Assembly (NCBI GenBank): GCA_021774255.1
Contig: JAJFJF010000001.1
Coordinates: 1-57,701 of the forward strand
Direction of reading: 5' to 3'
Length of the DNA stretch: 57,701 nt
Source of the DNA: Gammaproteobacteria bacterium
Lineage (GTDB): Bacteria > Pseudomonadota > Gammaproteobacteria > JAJFJF01
Below, piece after piece: positions 1-8,244 of this stretch. A program made the position numbers and the translations under genes. Numbering within the stretch: position 1 is the first letter of the stretch; each line of letters opens with the position of its first letter. The notes below the pieces were generated by a model. It made no database searches, was not told the DNA's origin, and saw only the letters and a list, made by a program, of their open reading frames with translations.

Positions 1-2
1 CG

Positions 3-938
3 ATCGATAAAGACGTGCTGGCAAAACGCATTGAGCGATCGTTTAAGAGTTTTAGCACCGAGGTAAAACGTCGCGGTGATGAAGAGTACTTGTTTGTATT
101 AGAAGACACGCAAACCGGTACGATTGCCGGTTGCTGCGCGATTATTGCTACGGTGGGGTTTTCTCAGCCTGCTTATGCTTACAAAATAGGCACGATTGTG
201 CAGTTGTGTAGTGCACTGGGGATTAAAAAAAATCACCAAGTATTGCATTTGGTCAATGATTATCAAGGCAGCTCAGAATTGGCGAGCCTATTGTTATCGC
301 CTGACTACCGTCGGCATGGCCATGGTACGATGCTGGCGCGCAGTCGTTTATTATTTATTGCAGCGTTTCCAAAGCGTTTTTCTGAAACCATGATGGCGGA
401 GTTGCGAGGCGTGTCGGATGAGTCAGGCTATTCGCCATTTTGGAAAGGCTTAGGGCGACATTTTTTCTCAATGGATTTTACAGAAATCGATTATTTAAAT
501 GCGGTGGGCAAACGATTTTTTGTTTCCGATCTCATGCCCAAATACCCTATTTATGTTTCATTATTGCCAAAAGCAGCACAAGAAGTGGTGGGCAAAGTGC
601 ATGAAGATACGCGTCCCGCCTTGGCCATGCTTGAGAGTGAAAATTTTGCGCTCTCAGGGTATATCGATATTTTTGATGGTGGGCCAGCGGTAGAAGCAAA
701 GCGAGATAAAATTAAAACAGTCAAAAAAAGCCAGACAGGCGAAGTGGCAGCAATTTTGCCAGCGTTAGAAGCGCCTACACATTTAATCAGTAATGTAACA
801 TTAGATTTTCGTGTTTGCCGTGGGCCTTTGCGTGCGTTGCCGGATGAGACCCTTGAAATAACGGCAGATGTTGCTAACGCGCTGCAAGTGAAAAAAGGTG
901 ACAGCTTACGTTTTGTGCCATTTGGGAAAAAATCATGA
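3..938 (+). CDS. astA: Arginine N-succinyltransferase AstA (5' end outside window)
   Basis: AstA transfers succinyl from succinyl-CoA to arginine, the first step of the cytoplasmic AST arginine-degradation pathway. The reading frame is open to the left edge, so the true start is outside the window; the first in-window start-like codon (GTG at 15) lies inside a stretch conserved in AstA (DKDVLAKRIERSF). Recognisable family blocks follow: EYLFVLEDTQTGTIAG, the GSSELASLLLSPDYR acetyltransferase-like core, AELRGVSDESGYSPFW, FFSMDF, LMPKYPIY and YIDIFDGGP. Visible length is about 310 residues against roughly 340 for the family, so only a short N-terminus is missing. The stop overlaps the astD start by 4 bases (ATGA), indicating translational coupling. 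Confidence 0.95.
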   Translation: MDKDVLAKRIERSFKSFSTEVKRRGDEEYLFVLEDTQTGTIAGCCAIIATVGFSQPAYAYKIGTIVQLCSALGIKKNHQVLHLVNDYQGSSELASLLLSPDYRRHGHGTMLARSRLLFIAAFPKRFSETMMAELRGVSDESGYSPFWKGLGRHFFSMDFTEIDYLNAVGKRFFVSDLMPKYPIYVSLLPKAAQEVVGKVHEDTRPALAMLESENFALSGYIDIFDGGPAVEAKRDKIKTVKKSQTGEVAAILPALEAPTHLISNVTLDFRVCRGPLRALPDETLEITADVANALQVKKGDSLRFVPFGKKS

Positions 939-2401
939 AGACGGGCAATTACATTGCCGGCCAGTGGCAGCGCGCCAAAGGGGAAGCGTTTGCTTCTAAA
1001 AACCCCGCCAATGGAGAAGTGATCTGGCAAGGTCATGCCGCAACAACAGAAGAAGTGTCGGCTGCAGTTGCAGCCGCCCGCGAAGCCTTTCCTGCCTGGG
1101 CAAGCGCGCCGTTTCAAACGCGCTTAAATGGTTTGATGGCCTTTGAGCGTGAATTAAAACAAAATAAAGCCGCGCTTGCTGAATTGATTTCACAAGAAGT
1201 GGGTAAACCGCTTTGGGAGGCCGCCACAGAAGTAGCCGGTGTCATTAACAAGCTCGCCATCAGTGTGGAGGCCTATAAAACTCGCACGGGCAGTAGCCGC
1301 AGCAAAACAGAAGACGTGACGCTGCAAGTCAAGCACCATCCCCACGGTGTGTTGGCAGTATTTGCGCCCTTTAATTTCCCTGCGCATGTGCCCAATGGGC
1401 ATATTATGCCGGCGTTATTAGCGGGTAATACGTTGGTGGTCAAACCCAGTGAACTGACACCGAAAGTCTCTGAACACATTGCGCGCTATTGGGAGGCAGC
1501 CGGCTTGCCCAAGGGCGTCTTTAATTTAGTGCAGGGTGGCGCGGAGACAGGCAAAGCGCTTGCTGGCGCGCCAGACATTGATGGCATTTTATTTACAGGC
1601 AGTTGGCGAACCGGCCAAGCGTTGAGCAAAATGCTCGCTGACCGGCCACAAAAAATATTAGCGTTGGAAATGGGCGGTAATAATCCGCTGGTCGTAAGTG
1701 ATGTGGATAATATTGATGCGGCGGTTTATCAAATCATTCAATCAGCTTATGTGACGTCTGGGCAGCGTTGCACCTGCACGCGCCGTTTGATTATTGTTGA
1801 GCAGCCTCAAACCGATCAATTGATAACGCGTTTACATGAAGTCGTGAGGCAATTGCAAGTAGGGCCGTACACCCAAACACCCGAACCCTTTATGGGGCCG
1901 GTGATCACCGCAGAGGCCGCGCAACAATTATTAGAAACGCAAGAGATACTACACGCGCAGGGTGGGGTGTTCTTATTGCCAATGACACTGCTGGCGTCGG
2001 GTACCGGGCTGCTGTCACCGGGTTTAATTGATATGACAATGGTGACTGAGCGAGAAGATAAAGAAGTCTTTGGGCCATTATTGCAGGTAGTCCGTGTGCC
2101 AGATTTTGAAGCGGCGCTCGCAGAAGCCAATCATACGCAATATGGTTTGTCTGCAGGATTATTAAGCGATGACAAAGCGCAATTTGAACAGTTTTATCAG
2201 ACCGTGCATGCCGGCGTGATTAACTGGAACCGCCCGACAACCGGCTCGAGCAGCCAAGCGCCTTTTGGCGGGCTAGGGCAAAGTGGCAACCATCGGCCAA
2301 GCGGCTACTATGCGGCAGATTATTGTGCTTACCCCGTGGCCAGTTACGCGGTAGAGCGCTTACATTTGCCCGATGAGCGTTCGCCAGGCATCACACTGTG
2401 A
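935..2401 (+). CDS. astD: Succinylglutamate-semialdehyde dehydrogenase AstD
   Basis: NAD-dependent aldehyde dehydrogenase that oxidises N-succinylglutamate semialdehyde to N-succinylglutamate in the AST pathway. At 488 residues it is the normal family length. The general-base Glu lies in LEMGGNNPLVV (about residue 245) and the catalytic Cys in SGQRCTCTRR (about 277); the cofactor-pocket sequence FNFPAHVPNGHIMPALLAGN and the late VFGPLLQVVRV motif are also present. It overlaps astA by ATGA and astB by GTGA, so astA-astD-astB form one tightly coupled operon. Confidence 0.95.
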   Translation: MKTGNYIAGQWQRAKGEAFASKNPANGEVIWQGHAATTEEVSAAVAAAREAFPAWASAPFQTRLNGLMAFERELKQNKAALAELISQEVGKPLWEAATEVAGVINKLAISVEAYKTRTGSSRSKTEDVTLQVKHHPHGVLAVFAPFNFPAHVPNGHIMPALLAGNTLVVKPSELTPKVSEHIARYWEAAGLPKGVFNLVQGGAETGKALAGAPDIDGILFTGSWRTGQALSKMLADRPQKILALEMGGNNPLVVSDVDNIDAAVYQIIQSAYVTSGQRCTCTRRLIIVEQPQTDQLITRLHEVVRQLQVGPYTQTPEPFMGPVITAEAAQQLLETQEILHAQGGVFLLPMTLLASGTGLLSPGLIDMTMVTEREDKEVFGPLLQVVRVPDFEAALAEANHTQYGLSAGLLSDDKAQFEQFYQTVHAGVINWNRPTTGSSSQAPFGGLGQSGNHRPSGYYAADYCAYPVASYAVERLHLPDERSPGITL

Positions 2402-3732
2402 ATAACGTTCTTTCTAAAGAACTCAATATTGACGGTTTGGTCGGTCCAACTCACAACTATGCCGCGTTAGCGTACGGCAATTTAGCCTCCGCAAAACATA
2501 AGCATCAACTTGCCAACCCGAAAGCCGCTGCGCTGGAAGGTTTAGCTAAAATGAAGTGTTTGATGGCGCTGGGCTGCCCGCAAGCGGTGCTGCCGCCGCC
2601 GCTGCGCCCAGACATGCCCGTCTTACGGCAGCTGGGGTTTGCGGGCACAGACACGCAAGTCTTGCAGCAAGCGCACAAACAAGCACCTGATCTGCTTGCG
2701 GCTTGTTCTTCAGCCTCGAGCATGTGGGTGGCCAATGCTGCGACGGTGTCGCCAAGTCGTGACAGCATTGATGCCCGCGTGCATATTACCCCTGCCAATT
2801 TAACCACTTTTTTTCATCGTGCGATTGAAGTGCCGTTCAAGGCTGCTTTATTCCAAAAAATATTTTCGGACTCGCGTTATTTTGTTCATCACGCGCCGTT
2901 GCCCAGCACCCAGCGCTTTAGCGACGAAGGGGCCGCCAATCATCATCGGTTTGTGACAGATGAAGATGAAAGCGGTTTGCAGCTTTTTGTTTATAATCAT
3001 CAAGGCAGCGCTCAAAATGAGAATTTACCAGCGCGTTTTCCGGCGCGCCAAAGTGTGATGGCCTCACAAAGCATTGCGCGCTTGCACCAGCTAGCACCTG
3101 AAAAAACGCTTTTTGCACAGCAATCCCCAGCAGCAACCGATGCAGGTGTGTTTCACAATGATGTGATCGCCACGGCGCATCGCAATGTGTTTTTGTTTCA
3201 TGAGGCCGCGTTTGTATCGACAGATAAAGTCATCGACGCTTTGCGTCAAAAATGGGGCAACTTGCCGCTATATTGCATTAAGGTGAATGAAAAACAGATT
3301 TCTTTTGAAGAGGCCGTTTCGCGTTATTTTTTTAATAGCCAATTAGTCAGCCTGGAAGATGGCAATATGGCGCTGATTGCCCCCCACACTTGCCACGCGA
3401 GCAAAGCGGTGATGCGCTGCATTGAGATGATTATTGCATCGGATAACCCGATTCAAGAGATACATTATGTTAATTGTTCACAAAGCATGCAAAATGGTGG
3501 CGGGCCGGCTTGCTTGCGGCTGCGTGTGGTATTAACGGCAGAAGAGTTGGCGGCGGTGCATCCCGGTGTGTTTTTAACTGAAACACGCTATCAATCTTTG
3601 GTAAAATGGGTGGAACAATATTATCGCGATCGTGTGTTGCCTGATGACTTGCGCGATCCGCAGTTATTGGAGGAAAGTCGAAGCGCCTTGAGCGCACTCG
3701 CGACAATACTCGATTTGGAGTCGTTGTATTAA
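2398..3732 (+). CDS. astB: N-succinylarginine dihydrolase AstB
   Basis: Hydrolyses N-succinylarginine to N-succinylornithine, ammonia and CO2. At 444 residues it matches the family. The N-terminal LVGPTHNYAALAYGN block, the VFHNDVIATAHRNVFLFHE region that supplies the catalytic His, and the MQNGGGPACLRLRV block with the nucleophilic Cys near residue 370 are all visible. The start is GTG at 2398, overlapping the astD stop by 4 bases. No astE follows; the next gene is a PAP2 phosphatase. If the pathway is complete, astC and astE must lie upstream or elsewhere. Confidence 0.95.
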   Translation: MNNVLSKELNIDGLVGPTHNYAALAYGNLASAKHKHQLANPKAAALEGLAKMKCLMALGCPQAVLPPPLRPDMPVLRQLGFAGTDTQVLQQAHKQAPDLLAACSSASSMWVANAATVSPSRDSIDARVHITPANLTTFFHRAIEVPFKAALFQKIFSDSRYFVHHAPLPSTQRFSDEGAANHHRFVTDEDESGLQLFVYNHQGSAQNENLPARFPARQSVMASQSIARLHQLAPEKTLFAQQSPAATDAGVFHNDVIATAHRNVFLFHEAAFVSTDKVIDALRQKWGNLPLYCIKVNEKQISFEEAVSRYFFNSQLVSLEDGNMALIAPHTCHASKAVMRCIEMIIASDNPIQEIHYVNCSQSMQNGGGPACLRLRVVLTAEELAAVHPGVFLTETRYQSLVKWVEQYYRDRVLPDDLRDPQLLEESRSALSALATILDLESLY

Positions 3733-3754
3733 TTTCAGTGTGAGTTAATTTTTT

Positions 3755-4396
3755 GTGAAAACCCTTATTTCAATTGTTATCTTTGCAATATTGCTTTGTA
3801 TTGCAGCTATCTTTTTTATGGATGTCGCGGTGCTGGAGTTTGTGCAAGCGCGAGGCCTTGAACAAAATGCTATCGTCAAAACGCTGCGTCGCTTGGGTGA
3901 AGGGCGTGATGTAGTCTTGGGCTTGATGGGCTTGTTTGTCATTTATGCCTTTTGCCAACTCTTTTACGCCGATCGCCTGGAAAGAATCAAACAAGCCGCG
4001 GTTAAAATCGGTTTTATTGCCGGTGCCATTGTCGTCTCCGGCTTTTTTGTAAAGGCGCTAAAATTTATTTTTGGTCGGCCACGGCCCGATCTGTATGTGA
4101 GTGAAGGTTTATATTCATTTCAATGGTTTGAAATGGATCGTTTGCTTAATAGCCTGCCATCTGGCCATGCTAGCAGTGAAGCAGCCTTATTGGTGGCAAT
4201 CGGCCTGCTGTGGCCACGGTATTGGGCTATACTGGTTTTGGTGGGTATTATTTGGGTGCCAAGCAGTATCTTCATTCAAGCACATTGGTTCAGTGATGTG
4301 CTATTTGGCGCCTCATTGGCTGCGCTCGTCACCGTTTGCTTGCACCGTTATTTATTACGTTTTGCACCTATCGCAAAGTATTTGAGAAATTCATGA
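3755..4396 (+). CDS. PAP2-family membrane phosphatase
   Basis: Integral membrane phosphatidic acid phosphatase type 2 protein of 213 residues with several hydrophobic helices. The three PAP2 active-site motifs are seen in order: KFIFGRPRPD (KxxxxxxRP), the PSGHAS box, and S-x-x-x-x-x-H-x-x-x-D in SIFIQAHWFSDVLFGA. Substrates in this family include phosphatidic acid, undecaprenyl pyrophosphate and PGP; the sequence does not say which applies here. The start is GTG, 22 bases after astB. The stop overlaps the next gene by ATGA, so phosphatase and hydrolase are coupled. Confidence 0.85.
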   Translation: MKTLISIVIFAILLCIAAIFFMDVAVLEFVQARGLEQNAIVKTLRRLGEGRDVVLGLMGLFVIYAFCQLFYADRLERIKQAAVKIGFIAGAIVVSGFFVKALKFIFGRPRPDLYVSEGLYSFQWFEMDRLLNSLPSGHASSEAALLVAIGLLWPRYWAILVLVGIIWVPSSIFIQAHWFSDVLFGASLAALVTVCLHRYLLRFAPIAKYLRNS

Positions 4397-5202
4397 GTCT
4401 AATTACAAAAGTCGCGCTTCTACTTGCGGGCCTCTATCTTGCTATTGTGTTGTTGATGTATTTTTACCAGCATCATTTGATATTTCGCCCCTATATCATT
4501 AAGCCAGAGCCCAAACCTCAGTATGCTGATATGGAAATTGTATTAAACCGCGATAATGTTGATCTGCACGGTTGGTTTTTAAACAGAGGCAAAGAGAGAC
4601 CCCTTATTATTTATTACGGCGGTAATTCTGAAGATATTTCAACGAACCTGGCTAATTTTTATGATCTCGATTACCCTTCCTTTTTGCTGATGGAGTATCG
4701 TGGTTATGGCAAAAGTGGTGGCAGACCCACTGAAAAACATCTATTAGAAGATGCGTTATCTATTTTAGATACGATTGCGGTGAAAGAAGGTTTACCGATC
4801 GATCGTATTATTTTGATGGGCAGAAGTTTAGGCTCGGGCGTGGCGACGTATGTTGCCAGCCAGCGTAATGTGGGCGGTGTGATTTTAGCGTCACCCTATG
4901 ATAGTTTGGAAAATGTCGCGCAGCGGCATTACCCCTTTGTGCCCGTCAGATGGATGTTAAAGCATCGCTTTGAATCCATTGTGTGGGCGCCTGACATTAG
5001 CACGCCCGGATTATTTATTATTGCCAATGGCGATCGCGTTGTACCTAATAAGCACACCCAAGTTTTGATGCATGCTTGGCGAGGGCCAACGCAAGCCGTG
5101 CATCTGGATCACGTCAGTCATGCGCAAATGAACGAAGATCCCGGTTACTGGCGTGGTATAAAAGAATTCGTCAGTAAATTTCACGGTGACTTAATTAACT
5201 AA
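4393..5202 (+). CDS. Alpha/beta hydrolase, membrane-anchored (BEM46/ABHD13-like)
   Basis: 269-residue protein with an N-terminal membrane helix (about residues 5-22, LLLAGLYLAIVLLMYFY) followed by an alpha/beta-hydrolase domain. The likely catalytic triad is Ser in the elbow GRSLGSG, Asp in NGDRVVP and His in VSHAQM. The YYGGNSEDIS and EYRGYGKSGG blocks are typical of the BEM46/ABHD13 group. The frame is open further upstream, but ATG 4393 is chosen because it overlaps the preceding stop by ATGA and begins directly with the hydrophobic anchor. Substrate unknown. Confidence 0.8.
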   Translation: MSLITKVALLLAGLYLAIVLLMYFYQHHLIFRPYIIKPEPKPQYADMEIVLNRDNVDLHGWFLNRGKERPLIIYYGGNSEDISTNLANFYDLDYPSFLLMEYRGYGKSGGRPTEKHLLEDALSILDTIAVKEGLPIDRIILMGRSLGSGVATYVASQRNVGGVILASPYDSLENVAQRHYPFVPVRWMLKHRFESIVWAPDISTPGLFIIANGDRVVPNKHTQVLMHAWRGPTQAVHLDHVSHAQMNEDPGYWRGIKEFVSKFHGDLIN

Positions 5203-5223
5203 CTTAATTTGCAGCCTTTTTTT
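5193..5223. terminator. Convergent terminator / accessory 3' element, copy 1
   Basis: AATTAA (5193-5198), 5-base loop, TTAATT (5204-5209), then GCAGCC and a T7 tract (5217-5223). Read on the plus strand it can terminate the hydrolase transcript. Read on the minus strand, as the 3' flank of the gene ending at 5276, it is A7, GGCTGC, AT-rich hairpin: the same arrangement found after the other four accessory genes. The hairpin overlaps the hydrolase stop codon. Confidence 0.6.
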
Positions 5224-5275
5224 ATGCATGCGCCTAAGGTAGTTCAAGCTGGTAACGTGATGAACGAGGGTTCGG

Positions 5276-8086
5276 CTAGCCAAACGTGCCCATTAAGGCT
5301 TGTTGATTCGCCAGCTCTTGCCGGCATCTTTTTTCAGCCGAGGCAAAGCGTGCATTCAAATCACTAAAGAGCTCACTCAGTGGTTCATGGAGAATGTCGG
5401 GTACTTGAGCAGGGTATTCTTCTTTGAGTCTTTGAAACAAAAAGTTAAATGCTTCTACACTGGTTGCCAAGGTTTGAAGCGAGTTATCTTCGAGCCCAAA
5501 GGCGGTGAGTGTGTCTGCTTGTGCTGTTGCCTCAGGCAGCTTGCCGATCAAGACTTGAAGAGCTGCTTCGTATTCAATGCGTGTGGCCATCGCTGAGGGT
5601 TGTGGGGTGGGCGGGCGTTGCGATGACAGTGCAACGATCAACCTGCCGAAAAGATCACCTATCTCGTAGATGTCAAATCCTTTCCAGTCTTTATATGAGT
5701 AAAACAGTGTCCTCAAACATTCCAAGCTGGCTTGCCTGGTGGCATCGTGGTTTTCTGGTGCGACAATGGCCGCTGCAAGCTTGTTTTGAAGTACGTCCAC
5801 TGAAAAGGCGGTTCTGCTGGTAGCGATCTGGTGAGCCACGGCTTGGCTTGTTGCAAGCAGGCGTTCTGCCGAGGATGACGGGGGAACAGGCTTATTAGGC
5901 GGCGGCGGAGCATTGCGGGCAGCATGTTGTATCAGCGCTTGCTGAATTTGTATGCTGCAACTATTGCCTTGTACACTCAGTACAAAAAGCAATCGAGTGG
6001 GTGCTTGCTCTATATGTTGCGGCAGGCTTTTCTGCCAGTCAGTCAGCGTGCGCTGAACAGCTTCCAGCGCACCGATGCCTATTTCAATTTGTGAGAAGGT
6101 GGTCATGAGGCTTGCATCCGCGCGGATCTCAAAAGGGGCGCTCTTAACACTTCTTTGCAGTTTTGCAAAAGCGCCTTTGCACTGAGTTATTTTTTGCAAA
6201 AAGCGGGCACCGCTTAAATGGCCTTTGGTTTGTTGAGGCTGTTGTGCTGTTTCTGCGAGTGCGTTGTGACCTGTTGATGAGCAGTAGGCCATGATCTGCC
6301 CAAACGCGACTCGTGTTTCTGCCATCTCAAGTGCTCCCCAAGGTTCAAAAAGATTGAACAGCGTTTGCAGGTTTTGGGCTATTGTTGACCTCGGATCTGC
6401 TTCAGTTTCTTCTTCTTCCTCATCTCTAGGCACTTCATCATCCCGCTTTTCTTGAAGCGCTTGGAGTTGCTGAGAAAGCGCGGCAATAGTAGGGGCGACT
6501 TTTTCTGCTTCTCTTTTTCTCGTGCCAAAATCTGTCATTTCAAATGCGCTTCCTTCTGTGAAGTCAGCGCTTAGATCGTCAACCCGATGAGATCGGTCGG
6601 ATGATGAGCTGCCGCCACCGTGAATAGGAAGAGTTGAAGCAGAGGGTGCCGAGATGTCAGGCCCACCCAGCACGCGACTGATTTGAACATTGTATTGATG
6701 CGCCGCGGGTGAGAATACCTTGATCAATTGATCCAGAGAGTAGCGTATCGTGATAGGCAACGCCGGTTTCCAGTTGACAAAAGCATCGAGGAAAAGCTTG
6801 AGGCTTTCTATGATGAGACCAAGCTGTGCCCATTGCTCCTGTTCACGCTGTGCTCTGACAATGCCAGCAATATCTGCAAGTGCATTCACTGTGCTGATAC
6901 TGTCATTAAGCTCAGTGATCGCTGTTTTGAGCGTGTCTGCCGTTGGGATCACGTTAGGATAAGCGTATATTTGCTGTTTATCTGCTTCAGGGATAGGCCC
7001 TCGCAGCACACAAAACTGGATGAATTGTCTAAAAATAATTTTCACCTCAGGTCGTTGAAAGCCATCCCATGGGTGAGTGGCTCTCAACAACTGCCGTAAG
7101 GTGGCAATTACTAGATTGATGTTTTCGACATTTTCCCTTGTTTTGATCTTGGGATCGTTTTCAAGCTGCTGGAGCAGCGCTTCAAGTTCTGCAGAGGTAG
7201 GTGCAGGCTGTTGCGTTGCTGGGTAAGGGGGTGGCCTCTCACTCATCGCAAGAGGACCAGGGGGGCTTGGACGAGATTTTCCCTCAAAAAAGAGCTGAAG
7301 GTGATCAGCGTCATCATCATCATCATCGTCGTCGTCATTGTTGTCATCAACCAGCCCAGCAGGTGGCGGTTGAGAGACAAGAAGAGGCTGCTGCTGGGGC
7401 ATCGCCTTTTTGCCTTTCCATCCTGCTGGGTCCGCTTTGGTACGGGGGCCACCCACGCCAGCGGCGTAAGTCGATGTTGTTGTCGTCGTCGTTGTTGTGG
7501 TCGTCGTAGTGTTTGTTGTTGGGGGAGCCGCTTGTGAAAAGTTCCAAGGTGGCGGGGGATATGGATCCCAGGGAGCAGGCACACCCGATAAGCCTGACGT
7601 TCTGCCTTGGTGAGAGGGAGGAAGCGGATCTCCCCAAGCGCTTGCTCGCTCAGCGGCGAGCCTATTAGCTATACCCGAAGCATAAGGCATGTAGGGTGCT
7701 CTACCACCATCAGGATCACCTCTTGGATCAGTTGCCTCTGAAGTCAGTGGCCACCAGGAGGCAGGATCCCAGTTCTTAGGATCGCGATATGCAGGGCCTA
7801 GGGCGTCACTATCAAATACAAGTGTTCCGCCTGCTTCTCCTCTTTCTTGCGAAAGGGGTGAACCGACTCCTGCACCAAGGGGTATTGTTTCCAGCGCTGG
7901 GAGTGAGGCATCGTCGTCGTCGTCTTCTTCCTCTTTCAGTTTTGGCACTGTAGTAGCTGCTGAGCCTGAGAGGGAGAGCCTTGCCGTCGTCGCTGTCAGG
8001 GAAGCCAAAGTATCTTCCGGGGGCGGGAAAACAGGAAAATCCCCCCCCGTGGTACCCTCATCGTCACTATCACTAGCACTTGCCAT
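5276..8086 (-). CDS. Large accessory protein: disordered acidic N-terminus plus three copies of an unrecognised helical domain
   Basis: 936 residues; no known family recognised. Residues 1 to about 310 are low-complexity and probably disordered: an acidic EEEDDDDD run near residue 50, Pro-rich segments (YPPPPW), a 12-Thr run near 190-205, a 9-Asp run near 250-260 and a PPPY motif near 285. The rest holds three divergent copies of a helical domain, at about 318-470, 565-720 and 783-930. Each starts with a Leu-rich helix reaching a W (ATLRQLLRATHPWDGF; LQTLFNLFEPWG; LRTLFYSYKDWKGF), then an F-(R/G)-(Q/R)-(F/I/L)-I helix, then a less conserved helical tail. No signal peptide or membrane helix is seen. 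The 735-residue gene upstream has the same domain. A shared upstream motif (8140-8159) and 3' element suggest its own promoter and terminator. An effector role is inference. Confidence 0.75.
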   Translation of the reverse strand: MASASDSDDEGTTGGDFPVFPPPEDTLASLTATTARLSLSGSAATTVPKLKEEEDDDDDASLPALETIPLGAGVGSPLSQERGEAGGTLVFDSDALGPAYRDPKNWDPASWWPLTSEATDPRGDPDGGRAPYMPYASGIANRLAAERASAWGDPLPPSHQGRTSGLSGVPAPWDPYPPPPWNFSQAAPPTTNTTTTTTTTTTTTSTYAAGVGGPRTKADPAGWKGKKAMPQQQPLLVSQPPPAGLVDDNNDDDDDDDDDADHLQLFFEGKSRPSPPGPLAMSERPPPYPATQQPAPTSAELEALLQQLENDPKIKTRENVENINLVIATLRQLLRATHPWDGFQRPEVKIIFRQFIQFCVLRGPIPEADKQQIYAYPNVIPTADTLKTAITELNDSISTVNALADIAGIVRAQREQEQWAQLGLIIESLKLFLDAFVNWKPALPITIRYSLDQLIKVFSPAAHQYNVQISRVLGGPDISAPSASTLPIHGGGSSSSDRSHRVDDLSADFTEGSAFEMTDFGTRKREAEKVAPTIAALSQQLQALQEKRDDEVPRDEEEEETEADPRSTIAQNLQTLFNLFEPWGALEMAETRVAFGQIMAYCSSTGHNALAETAQQPQQTKGHLSGARFLQKITQCKGAFAKLQRSVKSAPFEIRADASLMTTFSQIEIGIGALEAVQRTLTDWQKSLPQHIEQAPTRLLFVLSVQGNSCSIQIQQALIQHAARNAPPPPNKPVPPSSSAERLLATSQAVAHQIATSRTAFSVDVLQNKLAAAIVAPENHDATRQASLECLRTLFYSYKDWKGFDIYEIGDLFGRLIVALSSQRPPTPQPSAMATRIEYEAALQVLIGKLPEATAQADTLTAFGLEDNSLQTLATSVEAFNFLFQRLKEEYPAQVPDILHEPLSELFSDLNARFASAEKRCRQELANQQALMGTFG

Positions 8087-8139
8087 TTTGTCAGGGCGCT
8101 TTCAGAATCGAGTTGCTTTTCTAAAAGCTTCTAGAGATA

Positions 8140-8159
8140 TGGTGTAACATTGGAAGGTA
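8140..8159 (-). promoter_or_regulatory. Accessory-gene upstream motif, copy 1
   Basis: On the minus strand this reads TACCTTCCAATGTTACACCA, ending about 53 bases before the ATG of the 936-residue gene. It is the most divergent of the five copies but keeps the ATGTTAC core and the TAC-T-CC left half. Confidence 0.6.
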
Positions 8160-8174
8160 TTTTATAAGGCCGAC

Positions 8175-8229
8175 AAATAAGTTGTAAAAATAACTTATTT
8201 CTGGGCGTTTTTTTAGCCTTGGATTTAAT
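8175..8229 (-). terminator. Accessory 3' element, copy 2
   Basis: 3' flank of the gene ending at 8245. On the minus strand: ATTAAATCCAA, then GGCT, A7 (8214-8208), CGCCCAG, and a 9-bp hairpin AAATAAGTT / AACTTATTT (8200-8192 with 8183-8175). The ATTNAATCCAA block recurs after the accessory genes at 37592 and 42806. Confidence 0.6.
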
Positions 8230-8244
8230 GTTCAACGCTAAGCA

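Noticed and set aside
7211..7537. Plus-strand ORFs over the poly-Asp/poly-Thr coding region
   Set aside because: They are mirror frames of triplet repeats (runs of His or Ile/Val) without family motifs or ribosome sites, and lie inside the convincing 936-residue gene.
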